DNA from: Diatrype stigma
Lineage: Eukaryota; Ascomycota; Sordariomycetes; Xylariales; Diatrypaceae
Direction of reading: 5' to 3'
Assembly (NCBI GenBank): GCA_022225965.2
Contig: JAKJXP020000026.1
Location: forward strand, 62,001 to 126,000
Length of the DNA: 64,000 nucleotides
Shown here in pieces: positions 10,446-22,284 of the stretch (positions are counted from its first letter, which is position 1; each line of letters opens with the position of its first letter). The notes under the pieces are model-generated. The model was not told the DNA's origin and searched no databases. It saw only the letters and a program-made list of their open reading frames with translations. A program made the position numbers and the translations under genes.

Positions 10446-11530
10446 TCAAGGGAGACTTCTCCGTCGAGGTTTCGATCCACTAGTCACATTACTCTCCGAC
10501 GATACCGAGTGCACGCGAGATGAGTCGGAGAACATGTGAAAGGCCGAGCCGTTGACGGTCCCCCTTCCTGCTTCAAAATGACCCGAATACTCCGAGCCGA
10601 ACGGGGTATACTGTGGAGTGTCGGTCTGGGGTGAAGGCCACACGGATCGAAGGGGTGGCGGTATTCCACTGCACTGTTCACAACCGCAGGGAGGGCCGGA
10701 CATCGAACCCGCCGGCCAGGGGTGGAAAGCAGACATTCGTGGCGGCGGGGGATGAGGAGGCGGGGGAGCAGGAGGGGGGGGTGAGAACCACTGAGAGGGA
10801 TAGCAGTAGCCAGGCATCGACGGCCCAACACGCGCCATGATCTTCGTCTCGTGGTCCCGCCTGACTTGACGCCAGCGCTCGCGGCACTTCAAACCACGTC
10901 CCGGAGTTAGCATACGTCATTAAATAAAGCCCAATATCAGCTATATATTCTGTCGAAAATGAAAAGATGGCACAAGACGAAGGAAGAGGGAATGGGTGGT
11001 AAAGACGAGAAATGAATAAATGGGGAAGATAATTAGGGGAAAACCTCTCCAGATGCTCGTTCGCTCCCTTTTTCGCCCACTCCACTCACCTGGATCTCCA
11101 CGCTCAGCTCGCCCAGCCGCAACAAGATCACCCTCTCCTTATCGACGGCATTCTCGATCCGTCGGTGCAAGAACCCGCGCAGGTCCCGCCGGAACTTCTC
11201 TTCCTGATCCCACCACTGCTGCTGCAGGCCCCCTTTCTTCTGCTTCTTTTTGTGGCCCTTTCTCTGCTGCTGTTGTTGTTCTTGCTGTGCATGCTCGCCG
11301 GAGCCATCATATCCATCGTAGCCCCCGCCATCGTCGTTGTACTCGTCGTATATCGTCGGCTCGACCCCTGACCCTGCCCCAGGGTCATTTGACGCCACTA
11401 GCAGCAGCCGCGCGAACAGATCACGTACGTCGCCGTCGCGCCGCTGCAGCTCGTCCAGGAGCAGCGCCCGCTCGCCCGTCAGCTCCGCCAACGACCGCGG
11501 CCGCAGGCTCAGGTCCAGCGTGCTGATCAT
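10446..11530 (-). CDS. uncharacterised fungal protein with Gln/Lys-rich and Pro-rich segments
   Basis: Not assigned to a named family. The proposed model uses exons 11530-11090 and 10886-10446. The intron (11089-10887, 203 bp) starts GTGAGT and has GCTAAC upstream of the acceptor, and it joins LGELSVEIQ to CRERWRQVRRDHETK without a frame change. The N-terminus is helical and rich in Leu/Arg (RSLAELTGERALLLDELQRRD), then comes a Gly/Tyr/Asp loop, a run of Gln and Lys, then a helix around FRRDLRGFLHRRIENAVDKE. The second exon is Pro/Ser-rich. The start is uncertain. The frame stays open upstream to 11938 but with His/Gly-rich non-protein-like sequence, and another frame (about 11838-11527) looks more protein-like but cannot be joined in phase. 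The product is 300 residues under this model, with no signal peptide or membrane span. Confidence 0.55.
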
Positions 11531-13648
11531 CGGGACGGATCCCACGATAGATGATGACAACCACCCAACGGATCCAAACCCAAACCCATACCTGGATCCA
11601 GATCCAAGCCACTGGTGGTAGTGGTGGTCTCTTCCTCTTCCTTTCCCTCCTCTTGTTCCCCCGCCGCGTTGCTGGTGGTGGTGGTGATAGTACCGGCGAT
11701 GATTACATCCTGCTTGCTGGTGCTGGGGGTACGAGGGCTCTCCGTGGTGTCGCCCGACTGTGACCGCAAACGCGAACGGGTCCCCGGGCGGTAGTGGTAA
11801 AGGATGAGGAGGCCCGATTGTGCCATTGTGCCGTTGCCCTGTATTGTAGTACATAGCGATAAAACCCAAGCGCGGAGCAAGCAAATGAATCGCTTTCCTT
11901 ATTCCGATGTGCCTCCACCAATGTATTTTTCTCGGCAAAGGCTAGTTAGCTGGATTTTATTGAACACTTCCAGGAAGGTTATATATTTATAAATTCACAC
12001 TCAAATGCCCATTTCATTCAGCTTGTTTCCCTGCAGACGGGCATGCAAGCATGTGCTTCCGGGACAACGAGACATGCAGTTGGTATAAGGCAGCAGCACC
12101 GCACCCTTTCCTTTCATCACACATTTTCCACGCAGCGTATGTTAGTCACAAGAGGATGCCGCGCCCTTTGGTGCGGAATCATAGTTAGGTATATAAATCA
12201 TTAGGTAGTTAGGGTCCAGCGGTGGATGCAACTCAGGCAAAACCTCTACATGCACAGAAGGCCATTGAACCCAGATGAAGTTCAGGCAGACAGATGGTGT
12301 TTCGGTACTTACGTTTATAGTATTCGGCCTGCCGAGCGATGACTCCCAGTGTGTTACTTATTATACTGATACTACCTGTAGGTGTTGAGCACGACCCAGC
12401 AGTATATGCAAAATAAAACATGCACGCCACCTAACTTACCAGACGGGGCAATATGGGAGTCAGTCTAGTCATTTGATGATACTCATAAGTTATTACCATT
12501 TTCCCACATCTTGTAGGATATGGGGTTATGGTCCACCTCAGAAGATTTAGGGAATTTCTTATAAACCCAGACTGAAGCAACGACCACATGTTACGGAATA
12601 TAGAGATGAATCTCACCCACCGAGATGTGCTCTTGATACTAATCCTTGATTGAAACTTCGATTCAGATATGTTTCGGACGTCTATAGGTTGGTCAACGAG
12701 ATCTGCTTTTCCCCTAGTGCACGGGTTCGAGATTCCGGTGGCCAATGGACGAAGAAAGGATATAAGCAACTGATATATATATATATATATATATATATCC
12801 ACGTAACTCAAACATACAACGTTGTCTACATCACTACTAAGGAAAGTCTGCAGAGCAAGAGTTGATTGAGTCCAGCGTCAAACAAGAACTTACTATTACG
12901 CATTAATACGGGGAGAATCGAAAGATGGAAAAGGCGGCTTCTCATATATAAACATAATGCCCGATCTGTCTCAAGGGGTGGAAGGTAGAAGCCATGGGTT
13001 GAAACTCATCATTTGTGACGTATCTTACGGTCGTAGGCTTGCAAGCTCGCCACATCTGCTCATTCTACTCCAGGAAGACAAAGCAGCAACCAGCGTAGGC
13101 AGGTAGTAGGCAGTATTACCTAGCTAACCGTATAGCGGAAATATCGAATTCATATACGATGTAGCAGGTAAGCAACCTTCTCACAATGGACCTCATCCCT
13201 CACCTCGCCCTGCCGCAGCTACCGCATACATACAGCATGTAGTGCTCACTCGATATTCAGACGGAAGAAAGTAAGAACAGTCACGGCATGAAGATTACAG
13301 CGTCGATAGCTATGCCTTGAGATATCTCGCTCGAAATGTCATGAATTTTCCCACTATTATTTCGGCTAATGGAAGTCAACCCACATCTAAAAAAAGACTC
13401 GTTGGTTGACTGCTGCTTCGCACCTTTGTAGTAAGTAGTATACTTAGGATCAGCTATGGTTTGATACCGTCTGTCGACCCTGACTTCCACCTTCCCCCAT
13501 TCAACTACTCAGCTTTACCCCCCATTTTGGAACCGCCTGAATGGAAGAGTACTGCCAGACACTACACGACACAACACCCCGGCTTTCTTTGCCACACCAT
13601 CTCCTTAAACAAGCTCGAACCTCAGCATCAGAAAAGTTGACTGCACAT
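11531..13648. other. gene-poor intergenic region
   Basis: About 2.1 kb between two minus-strand genes. No exon with recognisable protein content was found. It contains a 26-bp AT dinucleotide run (12773-12798). A GGTTCGAGATTCC word near 12723 resembles a tRNA B-box, but no cloverleaf can be drawn around it. Confidence 0.5.
12773..12798. repeat. (AT)13 microsatellite
   Basis: Uninterrupted AT dinucleotide run in intergenic DNA. Confidence 0.95.
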
Positions 13649-15777
13649 CTATTCCTCAGCGACCTGCAGGCCCTCCCTAAGGCCCTCGACCTTGAGCTCC
13701 TCGCCAGTGGCGCGTAGGTAGATATCCTTGACATCATCCGTGGTCGTCTCAAAGTGCGACTGGGCGTCGTAGCTCTTGGAGATGAAAATGTTGTCCTTCT
13801 TGCCATTATCAATCGGCTCGTAGAGCGGGATCGGCGGGCCCTATTGCATCCCATTAGTATCGTTCCTAAGTCTTTTATAGCAGGGAATCATGCTATGCTT
13901 ACCATGAATTGCTCCTTGATCTGGCCCAGACGCTCCAGACCAGGCTGGAGTTCCAGATGGTGGTTTGCAGAGGTCTCGGCGATGGTGGACACAATGGCAA
14001 TGTAATATCCCTTGGGGCACACGTTATGCGCGGAGGAGACACAAGCAATGTAGATATCTAAATTCCGGTCAGCTTTGGTTATCTTCGCATATAATTTCGG
14101 TCATAAAACTCACCATTCTTGCGGCCCACCTGCGACTGGGGGATGATCAACTGAGCAGAGTCGTTGTCGTTGGTGCCAGCAAGAGGGTGCTCCAGCACAC
14201 AGATAGCACGCAGTACATGACCGACAACCTTGACCTTGTTGGAGAAGTAGGAAGGATCGCCCAGAATCATGCCGGCCTTGGTCTCGAACTTCATCTCCGG
14301 CTCGATGCCCGTCATGGTAGCCTTGATACCAGTGGCCTTATCACCCTCATACACAATCTCATCAACCTTCGTGTTGAGCATGTAAGTGCCACCGTAGATA
14401 GCCGAAAGACGGGCGAAACCCTGGGGCAGCTCGCCGAGACCGTACAGCGGGTAGATGTAGGGGGATTTGCCGTATCGGGCAACAGAGTTACCGTATAGGC
14501 GGATCCGCTCGATGACCTCAGGTGCCTTGCCGGCCTCATCGATATAGCCATCCGACAGATAGAGGGCCATGGCATGACCGATGAAATCCCGGGTACTAGG
14601 CTCAAGACCGAACTTGTCGTAGACTTCCTTCATTGTGCCATTCTTGAAGTCGATGCCTGTAACACAATGACGTTAGCCTGTGAAACACTCCATGTACAGT
14701 GGCGAACATGCTATCGTAGCTCCTACATACCCTTGTGCGAAGCGGGGTCGTTGATATCGAATGTTCCAACCCACTCGATGAAGGCCTTCATGCGGCGCTT
14801 CTCGAAGATGCCCATGAGGGGAGAGCGCAGAGCCTCGGCAGCATCGGAGGGGACCTTGGCAACGGTAGCCTTGACCCCCTGGCCCTGCTGGACGAAACTT
14901 CCGGCAACTTGTCTGAATTCGAGGTAACGGGTGACATCGGTGGAGACGAGGATGTTGGTCAACTCGCCCGAGGACATGAGGAACTTGGGGATCAGGTCGA
15001 TGTTCCAGTCGTTGGCACGGCCGTACTTCTCCCATGGCTTCTCCCCTTCGTTGAAGTTGCCATACTTCTTGAAGAGCTAGAGGGCGAGCTTGTCAGCGGA
15101 TCGCAAAGGACGAGGTAATAACGGGGACGGAATATTTGAGTAAGTACCTGTTCAAGGTTCAACGACGCAGCCTCTCTGTTTCTCCGTTAGCTCAGTTCCC
15201 AGAAGCGGAAGGGTGGTTCAAGGGGGGTAGATGTAAGCTTGTAGTAGGAAAAGACCAACGCACCCTCCGTAGTGATCATTCCGATCGATATGCAAAACCT
15301 TCTTCCCCTTGACGCTCAGCACACTGCAATGCACGATGGTTAGTTGGTTGTCCGTTGTCCAGTTCGTCACCGACGCCACAAGCTCTTATTAGCGGGGAGG
15401 GGCTCTGCATACCCAGAGAGGATGCACTCGGTCAAACCTATTGCATCACAAGACCTCGTTAGCAAACCGCATTCCCAATATGCTCATACTCGTTCTCGTG
15501 CTCGTGATCGTGATCGTGACCGTGCTTATGCTCCTGCTCGCAGGACAACCGCTTCTCGCACCCCGCCAAAATGCTTCTGTTGACACGACTGCGATTGCGG
15601 GGTGGAGACAGGAGGAGGGCAAGTCGGGGAAAGCCAGGGTCTCGAGACAGGATTCGGGACAGGGCAGGGCAGGATAGGGCAGGGCACGACAGGATCTCGC
15701 AGGACAGGGCAGGATCTCGGGTTGGACTTACCGGTGCCCAAGACGATGACATCGTATTCCTTGGCTATCTCATCCAT
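13649..15777 (-). CDS. GDI1: Rab GDP-dissociation inhibitor
   Basis: Extracts GDP-bound, prenylated Rab GTPases from membranes and recycles them. The 464-residue length agrees with fungal GDIs. Eight exons on the minus strand: 15777-15732, 15437-15413, 15323-15264, 15175-15148, 15076-14731, 14656-14114, 14057-13903 and 13840-13649. All joins keep frame. The first four exons (46, 25, 60 and 28 nt) rebuild the FAD-like N-terminal fold: YDVIVLGTG, then LTECILSG, VLSVKGKKVLHIDRN and HYGG-EAASLNLEQ. Exon 5 carries LIPKFLMSSGELTNILV. Exon 6 has PSTRDFIGHAMAL, YPLYGLGELPQGFARLSAIYGG and LNTKVDEIVYE. The C-terminus has SKSYDAQSHFETT and DIYLRATGEEL. Intron 1 (about 290 bp) contains degenerate AGGACAGGGCAGG-type repeats. 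Essential in yeast. Confidence 0.96.
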
Positions 15778-16857
15778 GTTGGGCAGCGTTCGGGCAGAAT
15801 GAGCAAGAGAGGCAAGACTATGGGATTCGGGGGGGTGTTTGGGGTAGGTTGGGGAAGATATCAAGCGATTAGGTTTAGAGGAGGAAACAGACTCGACTCC
15901 AGGCCAAGTTGATTATGTAGTTCAGAAAACAAAAAAAAGTATCGGTGAGGAAGGGAGACGATGTTGATATTCGAACCTTAGCTGCTTGGGTAGCCCGTCC
16001 AGGTCCAGGTAGTGTTATTAGTTGATGTGGTGGTCCCCTCAGGCGGCTGTTCGCTCGATGCCAGCGCCCTCGCCCACTGGCCCAGCAGTGCCCAGGGACC
16101 CAGACAGCCAGCGCGGGGGTGTAGGGAGGGTCGAAGTGCCGAGCTGCGGCCAATCAGGGAGCTCCCCCGCCACTATAACTGGGCACCTCTCTGGCTGTTC
16201 TCTGGTTGTCTCCGCTCCCACGGTCCTTCCGTGGGCTTGACGGGCCTGACGGGCCTGACGGGCTTGACGGGCTAGCTGGTTATTGGGGGGTTCTATTGGG
16301 GGAGTTCTATTGGGGAGCTGCCCAGCTGCCAGCTGCTGCTCTGCTTCCATTTCCTTACCCCTGAATCGCCTTCACGTGTCTGCCTGCCTTGCCTCGTCTT
16401 TCCTCGCCTTGCCTCATTTTACTTCCCGTCTGCGTTCACGTGTAATGAGGCCCGATGCTACTTCGGGCAGTCTGCTTTAATGAACTCATCAGCCGGGTGC
16501 TGAAAAGAGCAAGGCACTGGAGATAGTGCCGTAGATAGTACGAGGGCCCCGACCAGAGTAGGACTTTGCACTGCGAATTTTGCAATCTTTTCGTTCGTGA
16601 AAAGGCTGCTAAATTGAGATGCTCATTACGCCTCCTAAGAACACGAGTGTTTGGTTCGGTTACGTGTAATGCTTTTTATATACATATATACATGTACAGC
16701 CCTCGCGTAATTTGACGTCGGGGGCGTTCATGAGCCCCGTGAGCACTGTCCGTCCGATACTACTACTACTGGCTATCTGGCTATACATACATACGATCAT
16801 ACGGCATTACCTATGTAGATACCTAGATGCCTAGGCACCCTTTGCGTTGGGGATATG
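15778..16857. other. intergenic: GDI1 promoter and uL29m 3' flank
   Basis: About 1.1 kb without a supported gene. It contains the 9-bp tandem repeat listed separately and a nearby doublet of TTCTATTGGGG. Confidence 0.5.
16233..16273. repeat. 9-bp tandem repeat, about 4.5 copies
   Basis: Unit GGGCYTGAC repeated head to tail upstream of GDI1. Copies alternate between a T and a C at the fifth base. Confidence 0.9.
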
Positions 16858-17905
16858 CTACGGCCGTGTCGTGTTCTGTGTCTCTGCCGGCCTTGACGAC
16901 GGGGGGATCGTGGATGGATCGACCGTCTCAGCGCCCATCTTCTCCTGCTGCTGCTCTGGTTGGAGCTCCGGTTCTAGCACCTGTTTACCATCCTCTTGTG
17001 ACTGTTGCTGCTGGCCCTCGGTAGCTTGGTACTCGCCCTCGCCCTCGCCCTCGCCTCCTGCCGCTGCAGCTTCTTCCTCGTAAAAGGAAGCGGGATTGAA
17101 CGCTTGGCCCTTGCCGCTGAGATCAATCTCGGGGTCAGACTCGGCGAGTCTCCTGGCATCCTCCCACGCGTAGAATCGCTCCGTGAGAGTGTGCTTGATG
17201 CACCTCATCGTCCTGCGAACCTGCACATCACGAACGGTGCCCGTTAGCCTTTTGCATTCCCGAATACACAAAGGTATTGCATGCGACTATATAACTTATA
17301 TATAAGAAGAAAGACACATCTCTTACCTCAGCCAGCCGCGCAGACGTCTCCTCCTTGCCGCTTACGAAGTTCTGGGTCTTCTTCTCGTGGCGGTGCGTGA
17401 CGATGCGGTTTCGCTCCTTGACGCACACCCACCAGAGGCGGTGCAGGTCCTCCCAGCTCTTCCGGCGCAGCTCCTCGACGGTCCAGGCGCGGCCGTGCTC
17501 GGCGTCCTCCTCGGGCGTCAGAACCACCTTGTCCTTGCCGTAGAAGAACTGCCAGAGCCCGTGGTCCGGGTCCACCACGACGTCCTGGGCCGGGTCGTAG
17601 TCCGGCGCCGCCTTCGGCATGTCCTTCTTCTGCACGTTCATCCGGAACCGCGGCCCCGACCGGTAAATGGTGCTCAGCCCGCGCAGCCGGTTGTTATCGC
17701 GACGCGGCCGCCGCTCGTTATGGGACGGGGTCGAGGAGAAGGGGCATCGCTGTTGCTGTTGTGGCTGCTGCTGCTGCTGCCGCTGCTGCAGAGAGCCGGA
17801 CGTGGAGGAGAGAATCGCGAGGGGCGTAATCTGGGAGGTCTGGAGGGCTACATAGGGCCTTAATATGCGGCCTATCGCGGGCCGTATCGATGCTGCGCTC
17901 GCCAT
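16858..17905 (-). CDS. MRPL4: mitochondrial large-subunit ribosomal protein uL29m (MRPL4)
   Basis: Fungal MRP-L47/uL29m protein of the mitochondrial 54S subunit, 313 residues. Exon 1 is 17905-17327 and exon 2 is 17220-16858. The 106-bp intron (17326-17221) starts GTAAGA and ends GATGTGCAG, and it joins SARLAE to VRRTMRCIKHTLTER. The N-terminus is Ala/Ser/Arg-rich with a poly-Gln stretch (about residues 40-53), consistent with a mitochondrial presequence. The conserved core follows: GRAWTVEELRRKSWEDLH, LWWVCVKERNRI, HEKKTQNF, then RFYAWEDARRLAESDPEI and the Pro/Phe motif AFNPASFYEEE. The C-terminus is acidic, Gly/Glu- and Gln-rich. The ATG at 17905 is chosen because the frame upstream of it has no presequence-like character. 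Confidence 0.92.
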
Positions 17906-20900
17906 TGCTCGAAAGAAGCGCACTGGTGCTGCACTTGTTCCGATTCGCGATTTCGATCTTGAAGGTATCGCAAGAATCGCACGTAATTGAAATTTTAGTT
18001 TGCCCTGATTGGGAGCATCCACCTGTGGCGCAGCTAGAGCTAGCAGTTGTGGCTGGTGCAATGCTATAGGTTCTCCGCCACAAATTCTTATGTAAACACG
18101 CAAACAGCCGTCGACGACGTGTATAATGATAGTGGCTAGAGGTAAGTGTCGTGGTTCAACGGATGAAGTGCTAGGGTTTGATATCAAGTCTCGTCATCAT
18201 GCACAACCGAGAAGTTTTCTTGTGAAAGGGGACCGTACTTGGCTAGATTGCTCATCAAGGCCCTAGATGGTCACGATCGCGCGGCATTCTCTAACGAATG
18301 CACGCGCTTGATATTTCGAATTTGGTCTTGAAGGGATGAAATATTAATCTTAGATGCGGATGTCGTATGTGTAGATTTTCTCTATCTTCATGAGGGGGGT
18401 CATGAGCACTATGGTGATGATTGTTCAAATTTCTTCAATACTACTGCTGGTTATACTACCACTTACTAGTCGTACCTCTTGCTAAGGGTTCACACCTGAC
18501 ATACGAACGTGATAGGGAGTATCGAGGATTCTTGTCATGGTAGAGCTTATTTGGCATGGTAACATGTATTCAGTTTCCGTATCGATGCCTTTGCTCCCAT
18601 TTTCTAACCTAGTAGGTTCTGTATCACGCGCTCAAGGGTGTCTGTCTCGGAGACGAAGACACAGGAATGGTTGTAATCAACTCCAAACCAAGGGCTGTAC
18701 CCCGTAGTTCAAGAGAACTTCTTTCGATGAAATCTATCTCAAGATTCACTTCTATTCTGGCCCGTCCTTATGGGAATATAACACTGGTGATGTAGCCGTG
18801 GAGCTGGCCAAACGTGCAAAGTACGATTTGCAGTGTTTGTTTGGATCACACAGATTGATAGAACTCTCACTGGAGATCGTACGTTCCTACGTATTCTTCG
18901 AGTCCATCGAGAACTCCATTACTTGGTTTGTCTGGTATAAATCTCCAAGTTGGGACGAAACGGGATGCAGAAACGCTTCTGCAGCATCTCAGCTCCATGT
19001 TCTGGCCAGCGTTGTATTGGAGTTGGGACGTGGCATGATTGTTGCGCATCGTACGTCTAAGATTCGCCCTCGCCGTGCGTTGGTGACAACTCGGCATGTC
19101 ATGTTCTATTTCTATTGGGTGAGGCATGTGATCTTTTCGACATAGTAGGAGTTTTACATATAGGGCTCGTCGCTACTGTCGTAGGAAAATGTCGGCTTCG
19201 GTGTCTCTCTTGCAAGTCGAGCTCGCAGAGCACAACTAGCATCGAAGCGTATCGTCGAAACAGGACGCAACTGCGCAGTAACTACCAAACGTTTGATCAG
19301 TATTGATCACAGCGTACGCATTGTTATTGCTATGGTCCAGCATGATGGCTGCGTCAAGTTGTGTCTTATGAGCCCGAGCGTCGAAGTCAAAAGATTGAAA
19401 GACGAGCGCTTGAGCGCCGAGAGCATCGATGAGGGCATCGACCGGGACGTTCTCGTGGCAGCTCGGGGGAGATGTTGGGCGTCGACGCAACGGGCTTTGA
19501 AACAGCACGTTGGATGGGCTACAACCGCAAGTCTATCAATATTAAAGTATCAACGATGTCAACTGGGGTGAGGCTGTCATGGGCTTTCAGGATTTGCTGT
19601 TCTAAATAGCGGTGGATCCATGAGGACCCGCGATAACAGCAGTTCTCCAACAAATATACGGCCGAATCCGCCGTCGTCCCCTTTTTTTCTTGCTTTCCGT
19701 GTGTCGAACCCGCTTTCTCTAGGGGTCCAAGATCTCGAGAGTGGGCTTCGCGCGGTGGATATCCATCGAGGAAGAAAGAGGAGCAAGGTGCGGCAACACC
19801 AAGCTGCCCATCTCCAACCAAGCTTTCTAGAAAAGGGCACGTCGCGGGAACTCCATATTCACCCGTGCCGTCCAAGTGGAGAGACAAGAGCAGGTCCCCA
19901 GACATCCATCATCCCCAGAAACCTCACTAGGACAGCGGTTCCACGCACACACAAGCACATAGGTATACACACAGACGAGACGACACGAGACAGACACGCG
20001 AGCAGGCGGCGAAGCTATTCGTGAAGTTTAAACCAGGTTTCGTGGGGTATTTCCACAAGCATCAGCGGTCCTAACCTGCCTACAGTACCATACGGACTGG
20101 CAAATTCTGGACATGCTACAGAGGTATGTAGCGTGTACCTCATACGCGTGGAAGAGGGGATCTTAAAGTTTGACAGCTTGGAACCTACGTTTAATGTATG
20201 GAGAACACGATCCCATTTCTTACTCAAGATACCTCCTCACTCACGTTTTCTCACCATGCTCATTTGCTTTTCATTTTACCGCAAGTAACCGCCAGAGTTC
20301 GGGACATTGGAATCCTCGCACCTAAAACAGATATAACTCTAGGTAGTCAATCCAAATGAAAATAATCATTGCCGGTTTACCCAGATTGCTATTAGCTAGC
20401 TAACTACCTAGGTAGTGTCTCGTAAAGCTCTCCCTACAAAGCATGCCACGCCATCCTTTCCGGGGGCCCGGCCTCAGTTTTTCTCAGGGCGAATGAGAAA
20501 GCGGCTACAAGTTCGTGGTCATCAGGTAGAGAGACTTTCTCTCATCACAGCCTACTAGTTGACTAAATTTACGTAGCCCTTGGAAGTTGACTCGTGGACG
20601 GCCTCTCTTCTGGCTCAGATGGCTCGGGGCTAGCTAAGCAAGCTAAATTAGGAGGTTGGTTGGCGATACTTCTCTGATCTTCCTTCTCTCTGTTCATCTC
20701 GGAAGGTAGCTGGAAGGATTTGGATAGGTTATGACTAAGTCTATTGATAGCAGCTTACCTACGAAGATACGTATGGAAGTGACAGTAGAACGAGAGAGTC
20801 TCGAGTACTTCTTCGCAAGCCCTTCCGGGACGAGCATCACAAAGCCAACAGCCGCAGCAATAGCAACCAGAACAACAACAGCTACCTTACGCTACATAAA

Positions 20901-22261
20901 TCAGGTAGCGTATTAGCTGCATGTGTATTATAATACTCCGTACTAGTAAAAAAACCCACCACCACCCCCTGCTGCCGACCCACGGAAGCACGACCATGGA
21001 GATCGGCAAGCAGGCAGTCAGGCCCAAGTATGTGTACCTATCGCAGCGCGCGCGCGCATGAATATTTGACAAATGTCGGGCGCTAGCATAGTTCGCCGAG
21101 CGCGACCGAGGGCCTGATGAGGGGGCTGCTCTCGTAGCTTCGTATGTAGGAAGTCTGGCTGGTCCTTTGGGCTGGGGGAGGGGGGGTGTGCAACTTGCAT
21201 CTCGCTCCTCCAATTCCGCAGAAGCAGTGCCACGATGCTCTACTTGCTTCCTTTCGCGCGCGAGTCACGAAGGACCGATTTGGATTTGGCACCGTCCGTT
21301 GCATGATGATCAGCAAACGTCTAATCAACGCCTTGGGGGGGCACAGTTTTCACAAACGTAATCGAACGAACGTGACATGATACCAGAGCCAGCCAGCCAG
21401 CAGCTACATACCTAACTAGCCGGACTACTACAAGAGTTATTGCCTTTTTACTGTAGTAATAAGGGTTTTGTAGGATGAGGCAGGACAGGACAGCCTCCGG
21501 GGGAACAGCCTCACAGAGACGTTACTAAGGCCTTAGTCACGATACCCACGAAGTACTAACCTCCCATTGCGTATTTGCTTATCTCATTTCCAGGCCTCGA
21601 GACGAGGAAAGCGCGCGAAGCGTTTGGTATATAACTTAGTTATACGTTCGTATGTTATGCCGAATTCGGAAATTTCATAAGGCGCTCGGAAACGAGACGA
21701 TGTTTTGGCTCTGTTTGGAAAACAGTGCTGAGGAGGCAGGGTAGCCCAAGGTAGCGCTCCCCCGTGCCGCTGAAGGACAGGATTATTGCGTTTATGCTTG
21801 TGAATATCACCGAACGGGGAACATCTCCACACCCCGGTAGATGTTCCGGAGAACCATGGACAGGTTGCATCACACGCCCACGAAGCACGAGTGGGTAGTA
21901 GCTAGTTAGGCGGAACCTATCCAGTCAGGAATTCCAGGGTCTGATCGATTGACAGTAACGTACTTGCTGTTGCATGGACATACCTAGCCTGCACATACGT
22001 ACATACGCATTATTGATAGAGGGACGCGGAATATCCCGAGTCATATGATCTATTAGGCTGGTCGTAGGTCCCAGTCTCCCACGCTCCCACGCTCTCACGC
22101 TCCCACGCTTTTTCTCTTAGCGCGTATGTTTGCTGGCAATTGTTGTCGGTAAATCCACCGACGGGACCTAACTGAAGGAGGAATTTCCCCGTAACAGGCA
22201 ACCCAACAAGTTACAAGCTATCACAGCCAGAAAAAAGCACCGTACGGGGAGTTGTCCGGGA

Positions 22262-22284
22262 GCTGCTGCTGCTGCTGCTGCTGC
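22262..22284. repeat. (GCT) trinucleotide run, 7.7 copies
   Basis: Uninterrupted GCT/CTG triplets in intergenic DNA, within the chance reading frame 22168-22617 on the minus strand. Confidence 0.9.

Noticed and set aside
12715..12745. tRNA B-box-like word GGTTCGAGATTCC
   Set aside because: No acceptor stem, A-box or anticodon arm can be drawn at the right distance.
18798..19145. 115-codon open frame
   Set aside because: No recognisable motif, no splice partners and composition like the flanking noncoding DNA.
19519..20024. Overlapping frames on both strands (128 and 134 codons)
   Set aside because: Both frames are plausible by chance; neither resembles a known protein.
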